The notes beneath the pieces were generated by a model. It ran no database searches and had not been told where the DNA came from. It saw only the letters and a program-made list of their open reading frames with translations. Below, in pieces: positions 9,249-18,112 of a DNA stretch of 64,000 nt. The stretch is from the NCBI RefSeq assembly GCF_025665335.1, contig NZ_CP106869.1, positions 1,142,501 through 1,206,500 on the forward strand, in the 5' to 3' direction. Every line of letters starts with the position of its first letter. The stretch's first letter is position 1. The translations under genes were made by a program, and so were the position numbers. The DNA comes from Xanthomonas sp. AM6. GTDB lineage: Bacteria > Pseudomonadota > Gammaproteobacteria > Xanthomonadales > Xanthomonadaceae.

Positions 9249-10252
9249 AAGCGTTCTTCATCGAAGGCTATGGCGACAAGCACCCGGGCCGGATCGGCGA
9301 ACTGCCCGAACCGGAGGTGCATGACGGCGACGTGCTGGTCGAGGTGCATGCCGCGGGCGTCAACGTGCTCGACACGAAGATCCGCAAGGGCGAGTTCAAG
9401 CTGATCCTGCCGTACCGCTTTCCGCTGGTGCTGGGCAACGACGTGGCGGGCGTGGTGGTGCGGGTCGGGGCCGGCGTGCGCCGCTTCAAGCCCGGGGACG
9501 CGGTGTATGCGCGTCCCGACCAGACCCGCATCGGCAGCTTCGCCGAACGCATCGCGGTCAAGGAAAGCGCGCTGGCGTTGAAGCCTGCCAACCTCGGCAT
9601 GGAAGAAGCCGCCTCGGTTCCGCTGGTCGCGCTCACCGCGTGGCAGGCCCTGGTGGAAACGGCGGGCCTGCAGAAGGGACAGAAGGTCCTGATCCACGCC
9701 GGCTCCGGCGGCGTCGGCAGCATCGCCATCCAGCTCGCCAAGCACCTCGGCGCGTTCGTCGCGACCACCACCGGCACCGGCAACGTCGATTGGGTGAAGG
9801 CGCTGGGCGCCGACCTGGTCATCGACTACCGGACGCAGGACTTCGAGACCGTCGTGCGCGACTACGACGTCGTCCTTAACAGCCTGGGCAACGACGTACT
9901 GGAGAAATCCCTGCGCGTGCTCAAGCCCGGCGGCATGCTCATCTCCATCTCCGGCCCGCCGGACCCGGACTTCGCTGCGCGACAGGGACTGGCGTGGCCG
10001 CTGCGGCTGGTGACCCGCCTGCTGAGCGGCGGGATCCGCAGGAAGGCCAGGCGGCGCGGCGTCAGCTACGCCTTCCTGTTCATGACCGCCAACGGCGACC
10101 AGTTGCGCGAAATCGGCGCGCTGATCGAGGCCGGCATCCTCACGCCGGTGCTGGACCGGGTATTCCCGCTGGAGGCCACGGCACAGGCACTGGCCTACGT
10201 CGAGAGCGGACGTGCCAAGGGCAAAGTGGTGATCAGGGTCGGCCAGCACTGA
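9245..10252 (+). CDS. NADPH:quinone-oxidoreductase-like medium-chain dehydrogenase
   Basis: 335 residues, zinc-free MDR family (QOR/zeta-crystallin type). The N-terminal GroES-like part includes VLVEVHAAGVNVLDTKIRKG and PLVLGNDVAGVVVRVGAGV. The nucleotide-binding motif is VLIHAGSGGVGSIAIQLAKH (about residues 154-173). No zinc-binding Cys cluster is present. The family reduces quinones or enones with NADPH. It is the last gene of the TetR-facing redox operon and overlaps the preceding gene by four bases. Its C-terminus (GRAKGKVVIRV) is the normal end of the family. Confidence 0.92.
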   Translation: MKAFFIEGYGDKHPGRIGELPEPEVHDGDVLVEVHAAGVNVLDTKIRKGEFKLILPYRFPLVLGNDVAGVVVRVGAGVRRFKPGDAVYARPDQTRIGSFAERIAVKESALALKPANLGMEEAASVPLVALTAWQALVETAGLQKGQKVLIHAGSGGVGSIAIQLAKHLGAFVATTTGTGNVDWVKALGADLVIDYRTQDFETVVRDYDVVLNSLGNDVLEKSLRVLKPGGMLISISGPPDPDFAARQGLAWPLRLVTRLLSGGIRRKARRRGVSYAFLFMTANGDQLREIGALIEAGILTPVLDRVFPLEATAQALAYVESGRAKGKVVIRVGQH

Positions 10253-10282
10253 GCATGCGGGCCGTCGCGCACGCGCGGCGCG

Positions 10283-11359
10283 CTACAGTGCCTGCAGGAT
10301 CAACGAGTGCCAACCGGTGCGGTAGGTCTCGTAGCCGGGCGAGGCGGCGTGCGCGATGCAGTGCGGGCGGCCGCCGAGATCGCTCACCACCGCGCCGCGC
10401 GGTTGCTTGAACAGCGCGTCGCGGCCGGCGAAGTCGATCCGTTCCTGCAGCATGCGGCCGGCCGAATCGGCCAGGACCTGGCCGCGCTGGTCGACGATGC
10501 AGACCCGGCTGCGGCCCCATTCCTGCTCCGACAGCGGCGTGCGCTGCACCACCGTCTGCGCCAGCGCATCCCAGCGGAACACGATGCCGAGCACGCCCAG
10601 CACGCGTCCATCGACGCGTCCGCCGTCGCGCACCGTGCACGCATACACCAGCACGCGTTCGCCATCGGCCAGGCTGCTGGCATGCACGTCCTGGAAACCG
10701 AATTCCTCGCCGCTGCGGGTGCGCGTGGCGTCCTCGAACCAGGCCTGGCCGGAGACGTCGCTGCCGGCCGAGGCGTACTGCTGCGGGCGGCCGTTGGCGA
10801 GGACGCGGCCGTCGGTGCCGGCCAGCACCAGGTCGAAGTACACGGTGTACGAATCCAGGATCTGGCCCATGCGCCGCGACGCGTAGGCGAGGTCGTCGCC
10901 GCTGCGGCCGTGGCGCGCGGCGGCGACGATCGCCGCGTCGGTCGCCCACCAGCGCACGTCGCAGCTGCGCTCGTAGAGGTTGCGGTCGATCAGGTCGATG
11001 TTGCTCAGCGCCAGTTCGCTCAGGCGCGTGCGGCGCACGTCGTCCTCCAGCCGCTGCAGGGTGGTGCGCATGTCGGCGCTGGTGTTGGCGGCGACCTTGT
11101 CCAGGTCCTGCGTGGCGTCGCCGACGCGCCGCGACAGCACGTCCATTTCCTGCGCGATGACGCTGAAGCCGCGCCCGGCATGGCCGATCCGCGCCGATTC
11201 GATGCGCGCGTTCATCGAGATCACGTGGGTGGTGCGGTTGATCTCGTCGATGCGCTGCAGCGACCGCCGCAGCTGCCCGAGCAGTTGGTCGGACAGGCCG
11301 ACCACCGAGCGGATATGGTCGTCGATGCCCGCTTCGGCGGGTTTGGCTGGCAGGTTCAT
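10283..11359 (-). CDS. Soluble chemoreceptor-like protein with N-terminal signalling tip and Cache-like sensor
   Basis: 358 residues from ATG 11359. Residues 37-75 (RIDEINRTTHVISMNARIES, then ARIGHAGRGFSVIAQEM) match the hairpin tip of methyl-accepting chemotaxis proteins, where the usual form is 'NLLALNAAIEAARAGE.GRGFAVVA.E'. There is no membrane segment, no HAMP domain and none of the long methylation helices. After the tip, residues 110-358 look like a Cache/PDC-type sensor (YFDLVLAGTDGRVLA, QAWFEDATRTRSG, VLGVLGIVFRW). This order is opposite to ordinary receptors. It stands alone, convergent with the redox operon. It could feed a CheA/CheW array or act as a cytoplasmic small-molecule sensor; which is unknown. 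Confidence 0.75.
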   Translation of the reverse strand: MNLPAKPAEAGIDDHIRSVVGLSDQLLGQLRRSLQRIDEINRTTHVISMNARIESARIGHAGRGFSVIAQEMDVLSRRVGDATQDLDKVAANTSADMRTTLQRLEDDVRRTRLSELALSNIDLIDRNLYERSCDVRWWATDAAIVAAARHGRSGDDLAYASRRMGQILDSYTVYFDLVLAGTDGRVLANGRPQQYASAGSDVSGQAWFEDATRTRSGEEFGFQDVHASSLADGERVLVYACTVRDGGRVDGRVLGVLGIVFRWDALAQTVVQRTPLSEQEWGRSRVCIVDQRGQVLADSAGRMLQERIDFAGRDALFKQPRGAVVSDLGGRPHCIAHAASPGYETYRTGWHSLILQAL

Positions 11360-11613
11360 TGGGCGCTGTCGGTGGGAGGGGAGGGAACAGCAGGCGCAAC
11401 ACGGGATAAGGGAGTTAGCGGCCGCCGATGCACCGGCTTGAGCCACGCGTTTGCGCGGCGTCCGTCGCCGGCATGCGCTGCCGCGCCTGGGCTGCATCGC
11501 CCGCGGCCGGGCCGCGGCGAGGCGAACTCGTCTACCATCTGCGCCAGGACCGGCGTCGCCGGGCCATTGGCACGCCGCCGCGCAGCGGCTGCCGCCTTGG
11601 GGATGGATACCGG

Positions 11614-14319
11614 ATGGAAGCGTTGATCGTGTTGGTGGTGGTGGCGGTACTGGCGGTGCCGGTGCTGCTGATCGTATTGCTGGTGTCGCTTTCGGGGGTG
11701 CGCCGGCGCGTGGCGGCGTTGGAACTGCAACTGGCGCAGGTGCAAGGCGCGGCGCCCCACGCCGGTGCCCGGTTCGGCACCAATGCCGGCATCGGTACGG
11801 GAGGCGACGCCGAGGCCGATGCCGGGTTCGAGGACAGCGACGCCGCGGCGGCGCGTCCGTTCGCCGCCACCGCGCCGGCCGCCATCGCGCCCGCAGCACC
11901 TGCGCCGCCGCCGCTTCCGCCGCAGTTCGCAACGCGCGTATCCGCGGCGAGGGACGGTGCGGATACCGATGCAGGCGCTGCGCCAGCGCACGAGACGTTT
12001 GCGCCGCAGGGCCCGGGCCCGCTCGAGCGGTTGCTGGCCGGCGCCAAGCGCTGGTTCACCGAAGGCAACGTGCCGGTCAAGATCGGTATGCTGGTGCTGC
12101 TGGCCGGTGTGGCCGCGCTGCTGAAGTACGCCGGCGACCAGGGCTGGCTGCGGATGCCGATCGAACTGCGCTACGCCGGCGTCGCCGCCGCGGCGCTGGC
12201 CGGGCTGGGCTTCGGCTGGCGCCAGCGCGAACGCAAGCGCAGCTTCGCGCTGGCCCTGCAGGGCGGCGCGATCGGCGTGCTGCTGCTGACCGTGTTCGCC
12301 GCGTTCAAGCTGTCCGCGCTGATTCCGGCCGGTGCCGCGTTCGCGCTGAGCATCGTGCTGGTGGCCGGCATGTGCGTGCTGGCGGTGGTGCAGGAATCGC
12401 GCACGCTGGCGGTGCTGGCCACGCTGGCCGGGTTCCTGGCGCCGATCTGGCTGTCCACCGGCAGCGGCAACCACGTCGGCCTGTTCTCCTACTACGCGGT
12501 GTTGAACGCGGCGGTGTTTGCGATCGCCTGGTACCGGCCGTGGCGGGTGCTGAACCTGCTCGGCTTCGGTTTCACCTTCGGCATCGGCACGCTGTGGGGC
12601 GTACTGCAGTACCAGCCGGCGAAGTTCGCCAGCACCGAGCCGTTCCTGCTGCTGTTCTTCGCCTTCTATCTGCTGATCCCGATCCTGTACGCGCGGCGCC
12701 AGCCGGCCACGCGCGGCAACCTGGTCGACGGCAGCCTGGTGTTCGGCGCGCCGCTGGTCGCGTTCTCGCTGCAGGCCGGATTGCTGCGTGGCGAGGGCCT
12801 GCCGCTGGCGCTGTGCGCGCTGGGCCTGGCGGCGATCTATGCGCTGCTGGCCGCGGCGCTGATCCGGCGCGCGCGCTTCGCGGTGCTCGGCCAAGCCTAT
12901 GCGCTGCTGGCGGTCGGCTTCGCCACGCTGGCGGTGCCGTTGGCGCTGTCCGCGCGCGCCACTGCCAGCATCTTCGCGCTGGAAGGTGCGGCGCTGGCAT
13001 GGCTCGGATTGCGGCAGCGGCGCTGGTTGCCGCAGTTCAGCGGTGCCGGCCTGCAACTGGCCGCGGCGATCGGCTTCGTGCTGGGGCTGGACATGGTTTG
13101 GCACGATACCCAGGCCGTGGCCAATGCGACGTTCATGAGCGGTGCGCTGCTGGCCCTGGCCGGCTTCGCCAGCGCCTGGAGCTATCGCCGCGCGGGCGCC
13201 GCCATGCCGGCGCTGGCCTACTACCTGTGGGGCCTGGCGTGGTGGTGCGGAATCGGGATCACCGAGATCGAGCGCTTCGTCGCACCCGACGCGCGCGCCG
13301 ACGTCTGGCTGGCGTTCGTGGCGCTCAGCGGCTGGCTCGCCGCCGAAGTGCAGCGGCGTTGGCCGGCGCGCGCGCTGGCGGCGACCACGCTCGGCGGCCT
13401 GCTGCTGGCGCTGCCGTTGGCGGCGCTGCAGGCCGAGGCGCACGGCCAGCCGTTCGCCGGACACGGCGCCTGGGCCTGGACCCTGTTCGCGGTGCTCGGC
13501 GTGCGCAGCCTGGTCTGCCTGCGCGGCAGCGGCGGCGGCGTGGCGCGGGCGGCGCAGTTCGTGTGGTGGCTGGTGTGGCCGTCGGTGCTGTCGCTGCTGG
13601 GCATGTGGCTGGCGCAGCGCTTCGCCCTGGCCGAGGGTTGGCAATGGGCGTTGCTGCTGGCGCCGTGGCTGCTGGCGGCGGCGCTGTCGCTGCTGCGCTG
13701 GCGCTGGCTGGCCGCGCCGCTGGGCGCGGATTTCGATCCGTGCCGCAGCGCGTTGCAGTGCAGCTATTTCGGCCTGCTCGGCGTGGCCTGGCTGTGGACC
13801 CTGTGCGTGCCCGGCGCCAGCGCGCCGCTGCCGTGGGTGCCGGTGCTCAATCCGCTGGAACTGAGCCAGCTGCTGGTGTTGGCGCTGGCCGCGCGCTGGC
13901 TGTGGTCGCCGTCCGCGCCGGTGGCGCTGCAGGGCCGGCGCCTGCAGCTGCTGGCCGGCGGCGGCTTCCTGTGGATCACCAGCGTGACCCTGCACGCGGT
14001 GCATCACTGGGGGGCCGCGCCGTGGAGTGCGGTGCTGTCCGACGGCGTGGCGCAGACCAGCCTGACCGTGGTGTGGAGCGTGCTCGGCGTGCTCGGCTGG
14101 GTGCTCGGCTCGCGCCGCCGCCAGCGTGGCCTGTGGCTGGCCGGCGCGCTGCTGATGGCGGTGGTGCTGGGCAAGCTGTTGCTGGTGGATCGCGGCAATC
14201 TCGGCAACGTCGCCGGTATCGCCTCGTTCATCGCCTACGGCCTGCTGTGCACCGTGGTCGGCTATTTTGCGCCGGCGCCGCCGCGCGCCACCGAACCGGC
14301 CGAGGAGGCCCATCCATGA
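11614..14319 (+). CDS. DUF2339 polytopic membrane protein
   Basis: 901 residues, with an N-terminal helix (about 2-25), an Ala/Pro-rich cytoplasmic or periplasmic linker (to about 125), and then more than twenty hydrophobic segments to the C-terminus. This is the layout of the DUF2339 family. The linker is followed by the conserved RWFTEGNVPVKIGMLVLLAG-like entry to the membrane domain, here KRWFTEGNVPVKIGMLVLLA. Function unknown in the family. The ATG at 11614 places the first helix at the N-terminus. Its stop overlaps the start of the DUF3999 gene by four bases, so the two proteins are made together and probably form one envelope complex. Confidence 0.85.
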   Translation: MEALIVLVVVAVLAVPVLLIVLLVSLSGVRRRVAALELQLAQVQGAAPHAGARFGTNAGIGTGGDAEADAGFEDSDAAAARPFAATAPAAIAPAAPAPPPLPPQFATRVSAARDGADTDAGAAPAHETFAPQGPGPLERLLAGAKRWFTEGNVPVKIGMLVLLAGVAALLKYAGDQGWLRMPIELRYAGVAAAALAGLGFGWRQRERKRSFALALQGGAIGVLLLTVFAAFKLSALIPAGAAFALSIVLVAGMCVLAVVQESRTLAVLATLAGFLAPIWLSTGSGNHVGLFSYYAVLNAAVFAIAWYRPWRVLNLLGFGFTFGIGTLWGVLQYQPAKFASTEPFLLLFFAFYLLIPILYARRQPATRGNLVDGSLVFGAPLVAFSLQAGLLRGEGLPLALCALGLAAIYALLAAALIRRARFAVLGQAYALLAVGFATLAVPLALSARATASIFALEGAALAWLGLRQRRWLPQFSGAGLQLAAAIGFVLGLDMVWHDTQAVANATFMSGALLALAGFASAWSYRRAGAAMPALAYYLWGLAWWCGIGITEIERFVAPDARADVWLAFVALSGWLAAEVQRRWPARALAATTLGGLLLALPLAALQAEAHGQPFAGHGAWAWTLFAVLGVRSLVCLRGSGGGVARAAQFVWWLVWPSVLSLLGMWLAQRFALAEGWQWALLLAPWLLAAALSLLRWRWLAAPLGADFDPCRSALQCSYFGLLGVAWLWTLCVPGASAPLPWVPVLNPLELSQLLVLALAARWLWSPSAPVALQGRRLQLLAGGGFLWITSVTLHAVHHWGAAPWSAVLSDGVAQTSLTVVWSVLGVLGWVLGSRRRQRGLWLAGALLMAVVLGKLLLVDRGNLGNVAGIASFIAYGLLCTVVGYFAPAPPRATEPAEEAHP

Positions 14320-15680
14320 AACGCCTGATCTTCCCGGCCCTGCTGTTGGCGCTGTCGCCGCTCGCGGCATCCGCCGCCAGCCAGCGCGACGACTATGCGC
14401 AGCAATGGCCGCTGACCCTGCAGGATCCCGCCGCCGGCGCCTACCGCGTGCAGCTGGACGATGCGGTGTACCGCAGCGCGCATCGCGCCTCGCTGGGCGA
14501 CGTGGAGGTGTTCAATGCCGCCGGCGACGCCTTGCCGTCCGCGCTGTTTGCCGCCGAACAGGCCGAAACCACGCCGCGCCGGCAGCCGCTGCCCTGGTTC
14601 CCGCTGCCGCCGGTGGCCGGCGGGGGCGCCGACGACCTGGAACTGATCGCCGAGCGCGACGCCGACGGCAGCGTGCGCCGCATCCGCACGCGCGTGGCCA
14701 GCAGCGCCACCGGCGCCAGCGAGGCCGGTTGGCTGATCGACGCCAGCGCGCTGCGCGAGCCCTTGCGCGCGCTGTCGCTGCAATGGGCCGCCGATACGCA
14801 GCCGCGGCAGGCGCGCTACCGGGTCGAGGCCAGCGACGATCTGCGCGATTGGGAATTGCTGGTGCAGGAGGCGACGCTGGTCGACCTGGCCAACCAGGGC
14901 AATCGCCTGCAGCAGCTGCGCATCGCCATCGACAGCCGGGTGCGCTACCTGCGACTGCTGCCGTTGTCGTCGGCGCCGCTGCCGCGCCTGACCGGGGTGG
15001 AGGCCGAACTGGCGCCGGCGCCGGCCGCCGCCGACTGGCACTGGCAGCAGCTGGATGCGCTGCAGGCCGATCCGGTGCAGCACAGCTTCGAGTTCGCCTC
15101 GCCCGGCCGCTATCCGGTGGCGCAGCTGGATATCGCGCTGCCCGGCAACAGCGCGATCGAATGGCGCGTGCAGAGCCGCGACGCCGCCGAGGCGCCGTGG
15201 CAGGACCGGGCCGGGCCGTGGGTCGCCTACCAGGTCGGTACCGGCGCCGGCCGCTCGCCGCCGCAGGCGCTGGCGACGCCGGTGCGCGATCGCTACTGGC
15301 GGCTGCTGGCCACCCAGGACCCGGGCCGGCAACGGCCGGCACTGCGCCTGGGCTACCAGCCCGAGACGCTGATCTTCCTGGCCCAGGGTGCGCCGCCCTA
15401 CGCGCTGGCGGCCGGCAGCGCGCGCACCCAGCGCGCCGCCGCGCCATTGGCGGCCACGCTGCAGGCGCTGCGCTCGCAGCGCGGGCCGCAATGGGCACCG
15501 GCCACCGCCACGCTCGGCGCGGCGGTGCCGCTGGCCGGCGCCGCCGCCTTGCAGGCGCCGCCGCCGCCGCGCGACTGGAAGGCCTGGCTGCTGTGGGCGC
15601 TGCTGGTCGGCGGCGCGCTGATCGTGGTCGGCTTCGCCTTCAGCCTGCTGCGCAAGCCGGCGGCGCCCGGCACGGACTGA
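14316..15680 (+). CDS. DUF3999 exported, C-terminally anchored protein
   Basis: 454 residues. A signal peptide (about 1-21, ending ASAAS) is followed by a large beta-rich domain with repeated 'YRVEASDDLRDWELL' and 'RYLRLLPLSS' sequences like discoidin-type modules. Near the C-terminus is one membrane helix (AWLLWALLVGGALIVVGFAF, about residues 422-441) and a short basic tail. This is the DUF3999 layout: a periplasmic body held to the inner membrane. It overlaps the DUF2339 gene by four bases (ATGA). The pair occurs together in other proteobacteria, but its role is not established. Confidence 0.85.
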   Translation: MKRLIFPALLLALSPLAASAASQRDDYAQQWPLTLQDPAAGAYRVQLDDAVYRSAHRASLGDVEVFNAAGDALPSALFAAEQAETTPRRQPLPWFPLPPVAGGGADDLELIAERDADGSVRRIRTRVASSATGASEAGWLIDASALREPLRALSLQWAADTQPRQARYRVEASDDLRDWELLVQEATLVDLANQGNRLQQLRIAIDSRVRYLRLLPLSSAPLPRLTGVEAELAPAPAAADWHWQQLDALQADPVQHSFEFASPGRYPVAQLDIALPGNSAIEWRVQSRDAAEAPWQDRAGPWVAYQVGTGAGRSPPQALATPVRDRYWRLLATQDPGRQRPALRLGYQPETLIFLAQGAPPYALAAGSARTQRAAAPLAATLQALRSQRGPQWAPATATLGAAVPLAGAAALQAPPPPRDWKAWLLWALLVGGALIVVGFAFSLLRKPAAPGTD

Positions 15681-15687
15681 CTGCCGT

Positions 15688-15713
15688 ACGTCGCCACGCG
15701 CCTGTGGCGACGT
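15688..15713 (+). terminator. Hairpin after DUF3999, no T-tract
   Basis: ACGTCGCCAC and GTGGCGACGT form a perfect 10-bp stem with a GCGCCT loop, starting 8 bp after the DUF3999 stop. There is no following T run, so termination is only likely. It separates the DUF2339/DUF3999 pair from pgk. Confidence 0.45.
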
Positions 15714-15944
15714 GGCGCTGCGGCGCCCGCGCCGCACGTGATTGCACCGGCCAGCATGCGCGCGGTCGCGCGCTGCGCGCTGTCCCGATTTGCCGCTGCG
15801 CGGCCGACGCCGGACAATGCAGCCCCTGGCATCGCCCGGCGCGCGCTGATTCGCGCGAACACCGGGCGTTCCGACAGCCGCGCCTATGCTGCGCACGGCG
15901 TCTTCCATTCCCCCCAGCAACCCCACGATAGCGAGCGACCGACA

Positions 15945-17123
15945 ATGCCCATCCTGCGAATGACCGATCTCGACCTGTCCGGCAAGCGCGTGCTGATCCG
16001 GCAAGACCTGAACGTGCCGATCGACGACGACGGCCAGATCACTTCCGAGCAGCGCATCCTGGCGTCGGTACCGACGCTGCGGCACGCGCTCGCGCAGGGC
16101 GCGGCGGTGATGGTGACCTCGCACCTGGGCCGTCCCAAGGAAGGCGCGTGGACCCAGCAGGACTCGCTGGCGCCGGTGGCCGCGCGGTTGGCCGCGCTGC
16201 TCGGCACCGAGGTGCCGCTGCTGCGCGACTGGGTCGACGGCGTGGACGTGCAGCCGGGCAAGATCGTGCTGCTGGAGAACTGCCGCATGAACGTCGGCGA
16301 GGGCAAGGACGACGAGGCGCTGGCGCAGAAGTACGCGGCGCTGTGCGACGTGTTCGTGATGGACGCGTTCGGCACTGCGCACCGCGCCCAGGCCTCCACC
16401 CACGGCGTGATCAGGTTCGCCCCTGTGGCGGCCGGCGGCCCGCTGCTGATGGCCGAGCTGGACGCGCTGGCCAAGGCGCTGGAGCACCCGGCCAAGCCGC
16501 TGCTGGCGATCGTCGCCGGCAGCAAGGTCTCGACCAAGCTGGAACTGCTGTCGAACCTGGTCAACAAGGTCGAGCAGCTGATCGTCGGCGGCGGCATCGC
16601 CAACACCTTCATCGCCGCGGCCGGGCACCCGGTCGGCAAGTCGCTGTGCGAGCCGGACCTGCTCGACACCGCGCGCAAGATCGTCGCCGACGCCAACGCG
16701 CGCGGCGCGGCGATCCCGCTGCCCACTGACGTGGTGGTGGCCAAGCAGTTCCTGCCCGACGCGCCGGCCACGGTGAAGGCGCTGGCCGAGGTCGCCGACG
16801 ACGACCTGATCCTGGACATCGGCCCGCAGACCGCCGCGCACTACGCCGAGCTGATCGCCAAGGCCGGCACCGTGGTCTGGAATGGCCCGGTCGGCGTGTT
16901 CGAGTTCGACGCGTTCGGCCATGGCACCGAAACCCTGGCGCGCGCGATCGCCGCCTCGCCGGCGTTCTCCATCGCCGGCGGCGGCGATACCCTGGCCGCG
17001 GTCGACAAGTACGGCATCGCCGCGCAGGTCAGCTACATCTCCACCGGCGGCGGCGCGTTCCTGGAGTTCCTGGAAGGCAAGACCCTGCCGGCCGTGGCCG
17101 CGTTGCAGGCGCGCGGCGCGTGA
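15945..17123 (+). CDS. pgk: Phosphoglycerate kinase
   Basis: Transfers phosphate from 1,3-bisphosphoglycerate to ADP in glycolysis. 392 residues, normal length. Conserved sites seen are RQDLNVPID (substrate binding, about residues 20-28), [26 protein letters not shown], and the C-terminal GGGDTLAAV and [13 protein letters not shown]. The ATG at 15945 fits the family N-terminus (MxxLxDLDLxGKRVLIR). Its TGA is overlapped by the GTG start of the following phosphatase, so these two are coupled. Pyruvate kinase and aldolase follow on the same strand. Confidence 0.98.
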   Translation: MPILRMTDLDLSGKRVLIRQDLNVPIDDDGQITSEQRILASVPTLRHALAQGAAVMVTSHLGRPKEGAWTQQDSLAPVAARLAALLGTEVPLLRDWVDGVDVQPGKIVLLENCRMNVGEGKDDEALAQKYAALCDVFVMDAFGTAHRAQASTHGVIRFAPVAAGGPLLMAELDALAKALEHPAKPLLAIVAGSKVSTKLELLSNLVNKVEQLIVGGGIANTFIAAAGHPVGKSLCEPDLLDTARKIVADANARGAAIPLPTDVVVAKQFLPDAPATVKALAEVADDDLILDIGPQTAAHYAELIAKAGTVVWNGPVGVFEFDAFGHGTETLARAIAASPAFSIAGGGDTLAAVDKYGIAAQVSYISTGGGAFLEFLEGKTLPAVAALQARGA

Positions 17124-17761
17124 GCGCCGACACCCTGTTCTTCGACCTGGACGGCACCCTGGTCGATTCGGAGATCGGCATCGTCGGCAGCATCGCGCAT
17201 GCGTTCGAGCAGCTGCAGCAGCCGGTGCCGGGGCCGGACGCGCTGCGCGCCTGGATCGGCCCGCCGCTGCGCGACAGTTTCCACGCGCATTTCGACGATC
17301 CGGCCGTGGTCGAGCAGGCGCTGGCGCTGTACCGGCAGCGCTACGACGCGCGCGGCTGGCGCGAGCACACGGTGTTCCCGGAGATCGGCGCGGCGGTGGA
17401 GGCCCTGGCCGCGGCCGGCCATCGCATGGCGGTGGTGACCTCGAAGAACGAGCGCTTCGCCCGGCGCATCGTCGAAACGCTGCCGTTCGCCGCGCATTTC
17501 GAGGAGGTCGTCGGCGCCAGCGACGACGGCCAGCGCCGCTTCAAGCCGGACCTGATCGCCGAGGCGCTGCGGCGGCTGGCGTTGCCGGCGCAGGGCTGCC
17601 GCATGATCGGCGACCGGCGCATGGACATCGAGGGCGCCAACCACCACGGCATGCGCAGCATCGGCGTGCTGTGGGGCTTCGGCGACGAGGCGGAGCTGCG
17701 CCAGGCCGGCGCCAGCGCGTTGGCGCAGGTTCCGGGGCAGTTGTTGGCGCTGGCTGGCTGA
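17120..17761 (+). CDS. HAD-family phosphatase (phosphoglycolate phosphatase-like)
   Basis: 213 residues of the haloacid dehalogenase superfamily. Motif I is [12 protein letters not shown] (nucleophile Asp9), motif II is the Thr of VVTSKN, motif III is the Lys of RRFKPDLI, and motif IV is [10 protein letters not shown]. The alpha-helical cap between motifs I and II is of the PGP/beta-phosphoglucomutase type. The start is GTG 17120, which overlaps the pgk stop (GTGA). Substrate is not known; phosphoglycolate or another small sugar phosphate produced by side reactions of glycolysis would fit the position inside the block (inference). Confidence 0.88.
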   Translation: MSADTLFFDLDGTLVDSEIGIVGSIAHAFEQLQQPVPGPDALRAWIGPPLRDSFHAHFDDPAVVEQALALYRQRYDARGWREHTVFPEIGAAVEALAAAGHRMAVVTSKNERFARRIVETLPFAAHFEEVVGASDDGQRRFKPDLIAEALRRLALPAQGCRMIGDRRMDIEGANHHGMRSIGVLWGFGDEAELRQAGASALAQVPGQLLALAG

Positions 17762-18112
17762 GGGGCCGGGATTCGGGATTGGGGATTCGCGAAAGCGGTT
17801 CTGCTGGGTCGGTCTCTCCACTGGGATGACCGGCCTGCGCCGCGGCGCAGAGCGGCCTTCGCTGCCGGGCAGGGTTTGTCCGGTGGCGGGGCTTGGCACG
17901 ACCGGCGGACGCGGCGCCGGATAGGTAAGGTGCGCTTTCCAGGGAGGGCGCGCGCGTCGCCGGGCGTCGCGCAACGGCGGTGCCGAGTCCGCATACTGTC
18001 CCGCACTGTCCGCAAGACATGCATGAATCCGCGGCGGCCTATGCCGATTCGACATCCTGCCGCAGCGGCGCCTGTGCTAGTTTTAGCGGCTTTTCCAGGG
18101 AATGATGCCGTC
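17762..18112. other. Intergenic region with heptad repeat and pyk promoter
   Basis: This 351-bp gap opens with a GGGATTC/GGGATTG heptad array (17765-17793). The remainder shows no convincing gene on either strand. The T-rich stretch around 18076-18096 just before pyk (GCTAGTTTTAGC) is the most promoter-like part. Confidence 0.6.
17765..17793. repeat. GGGATTN heptad repeat
   Basis: Directly after the phosphatase stop come consecutive heptads (CCGGGATTCGGGATTGGGGA, then TTCGC). The same repeat occurs at 42643-42762, 45756-45866, 59986-60014 and 62717-62854 in this window, mostly as inverted pairs; here only one arm is seen. Confidence 0.8.

Noticed and set aside
11451-15680. A 1409-codon open frame on the plus strand
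   Set aside because: Only the part from 14316 is real (DUF3999); the earlier part is out of frame inside the DUF2339 gene and is Arg/Ala-rich.
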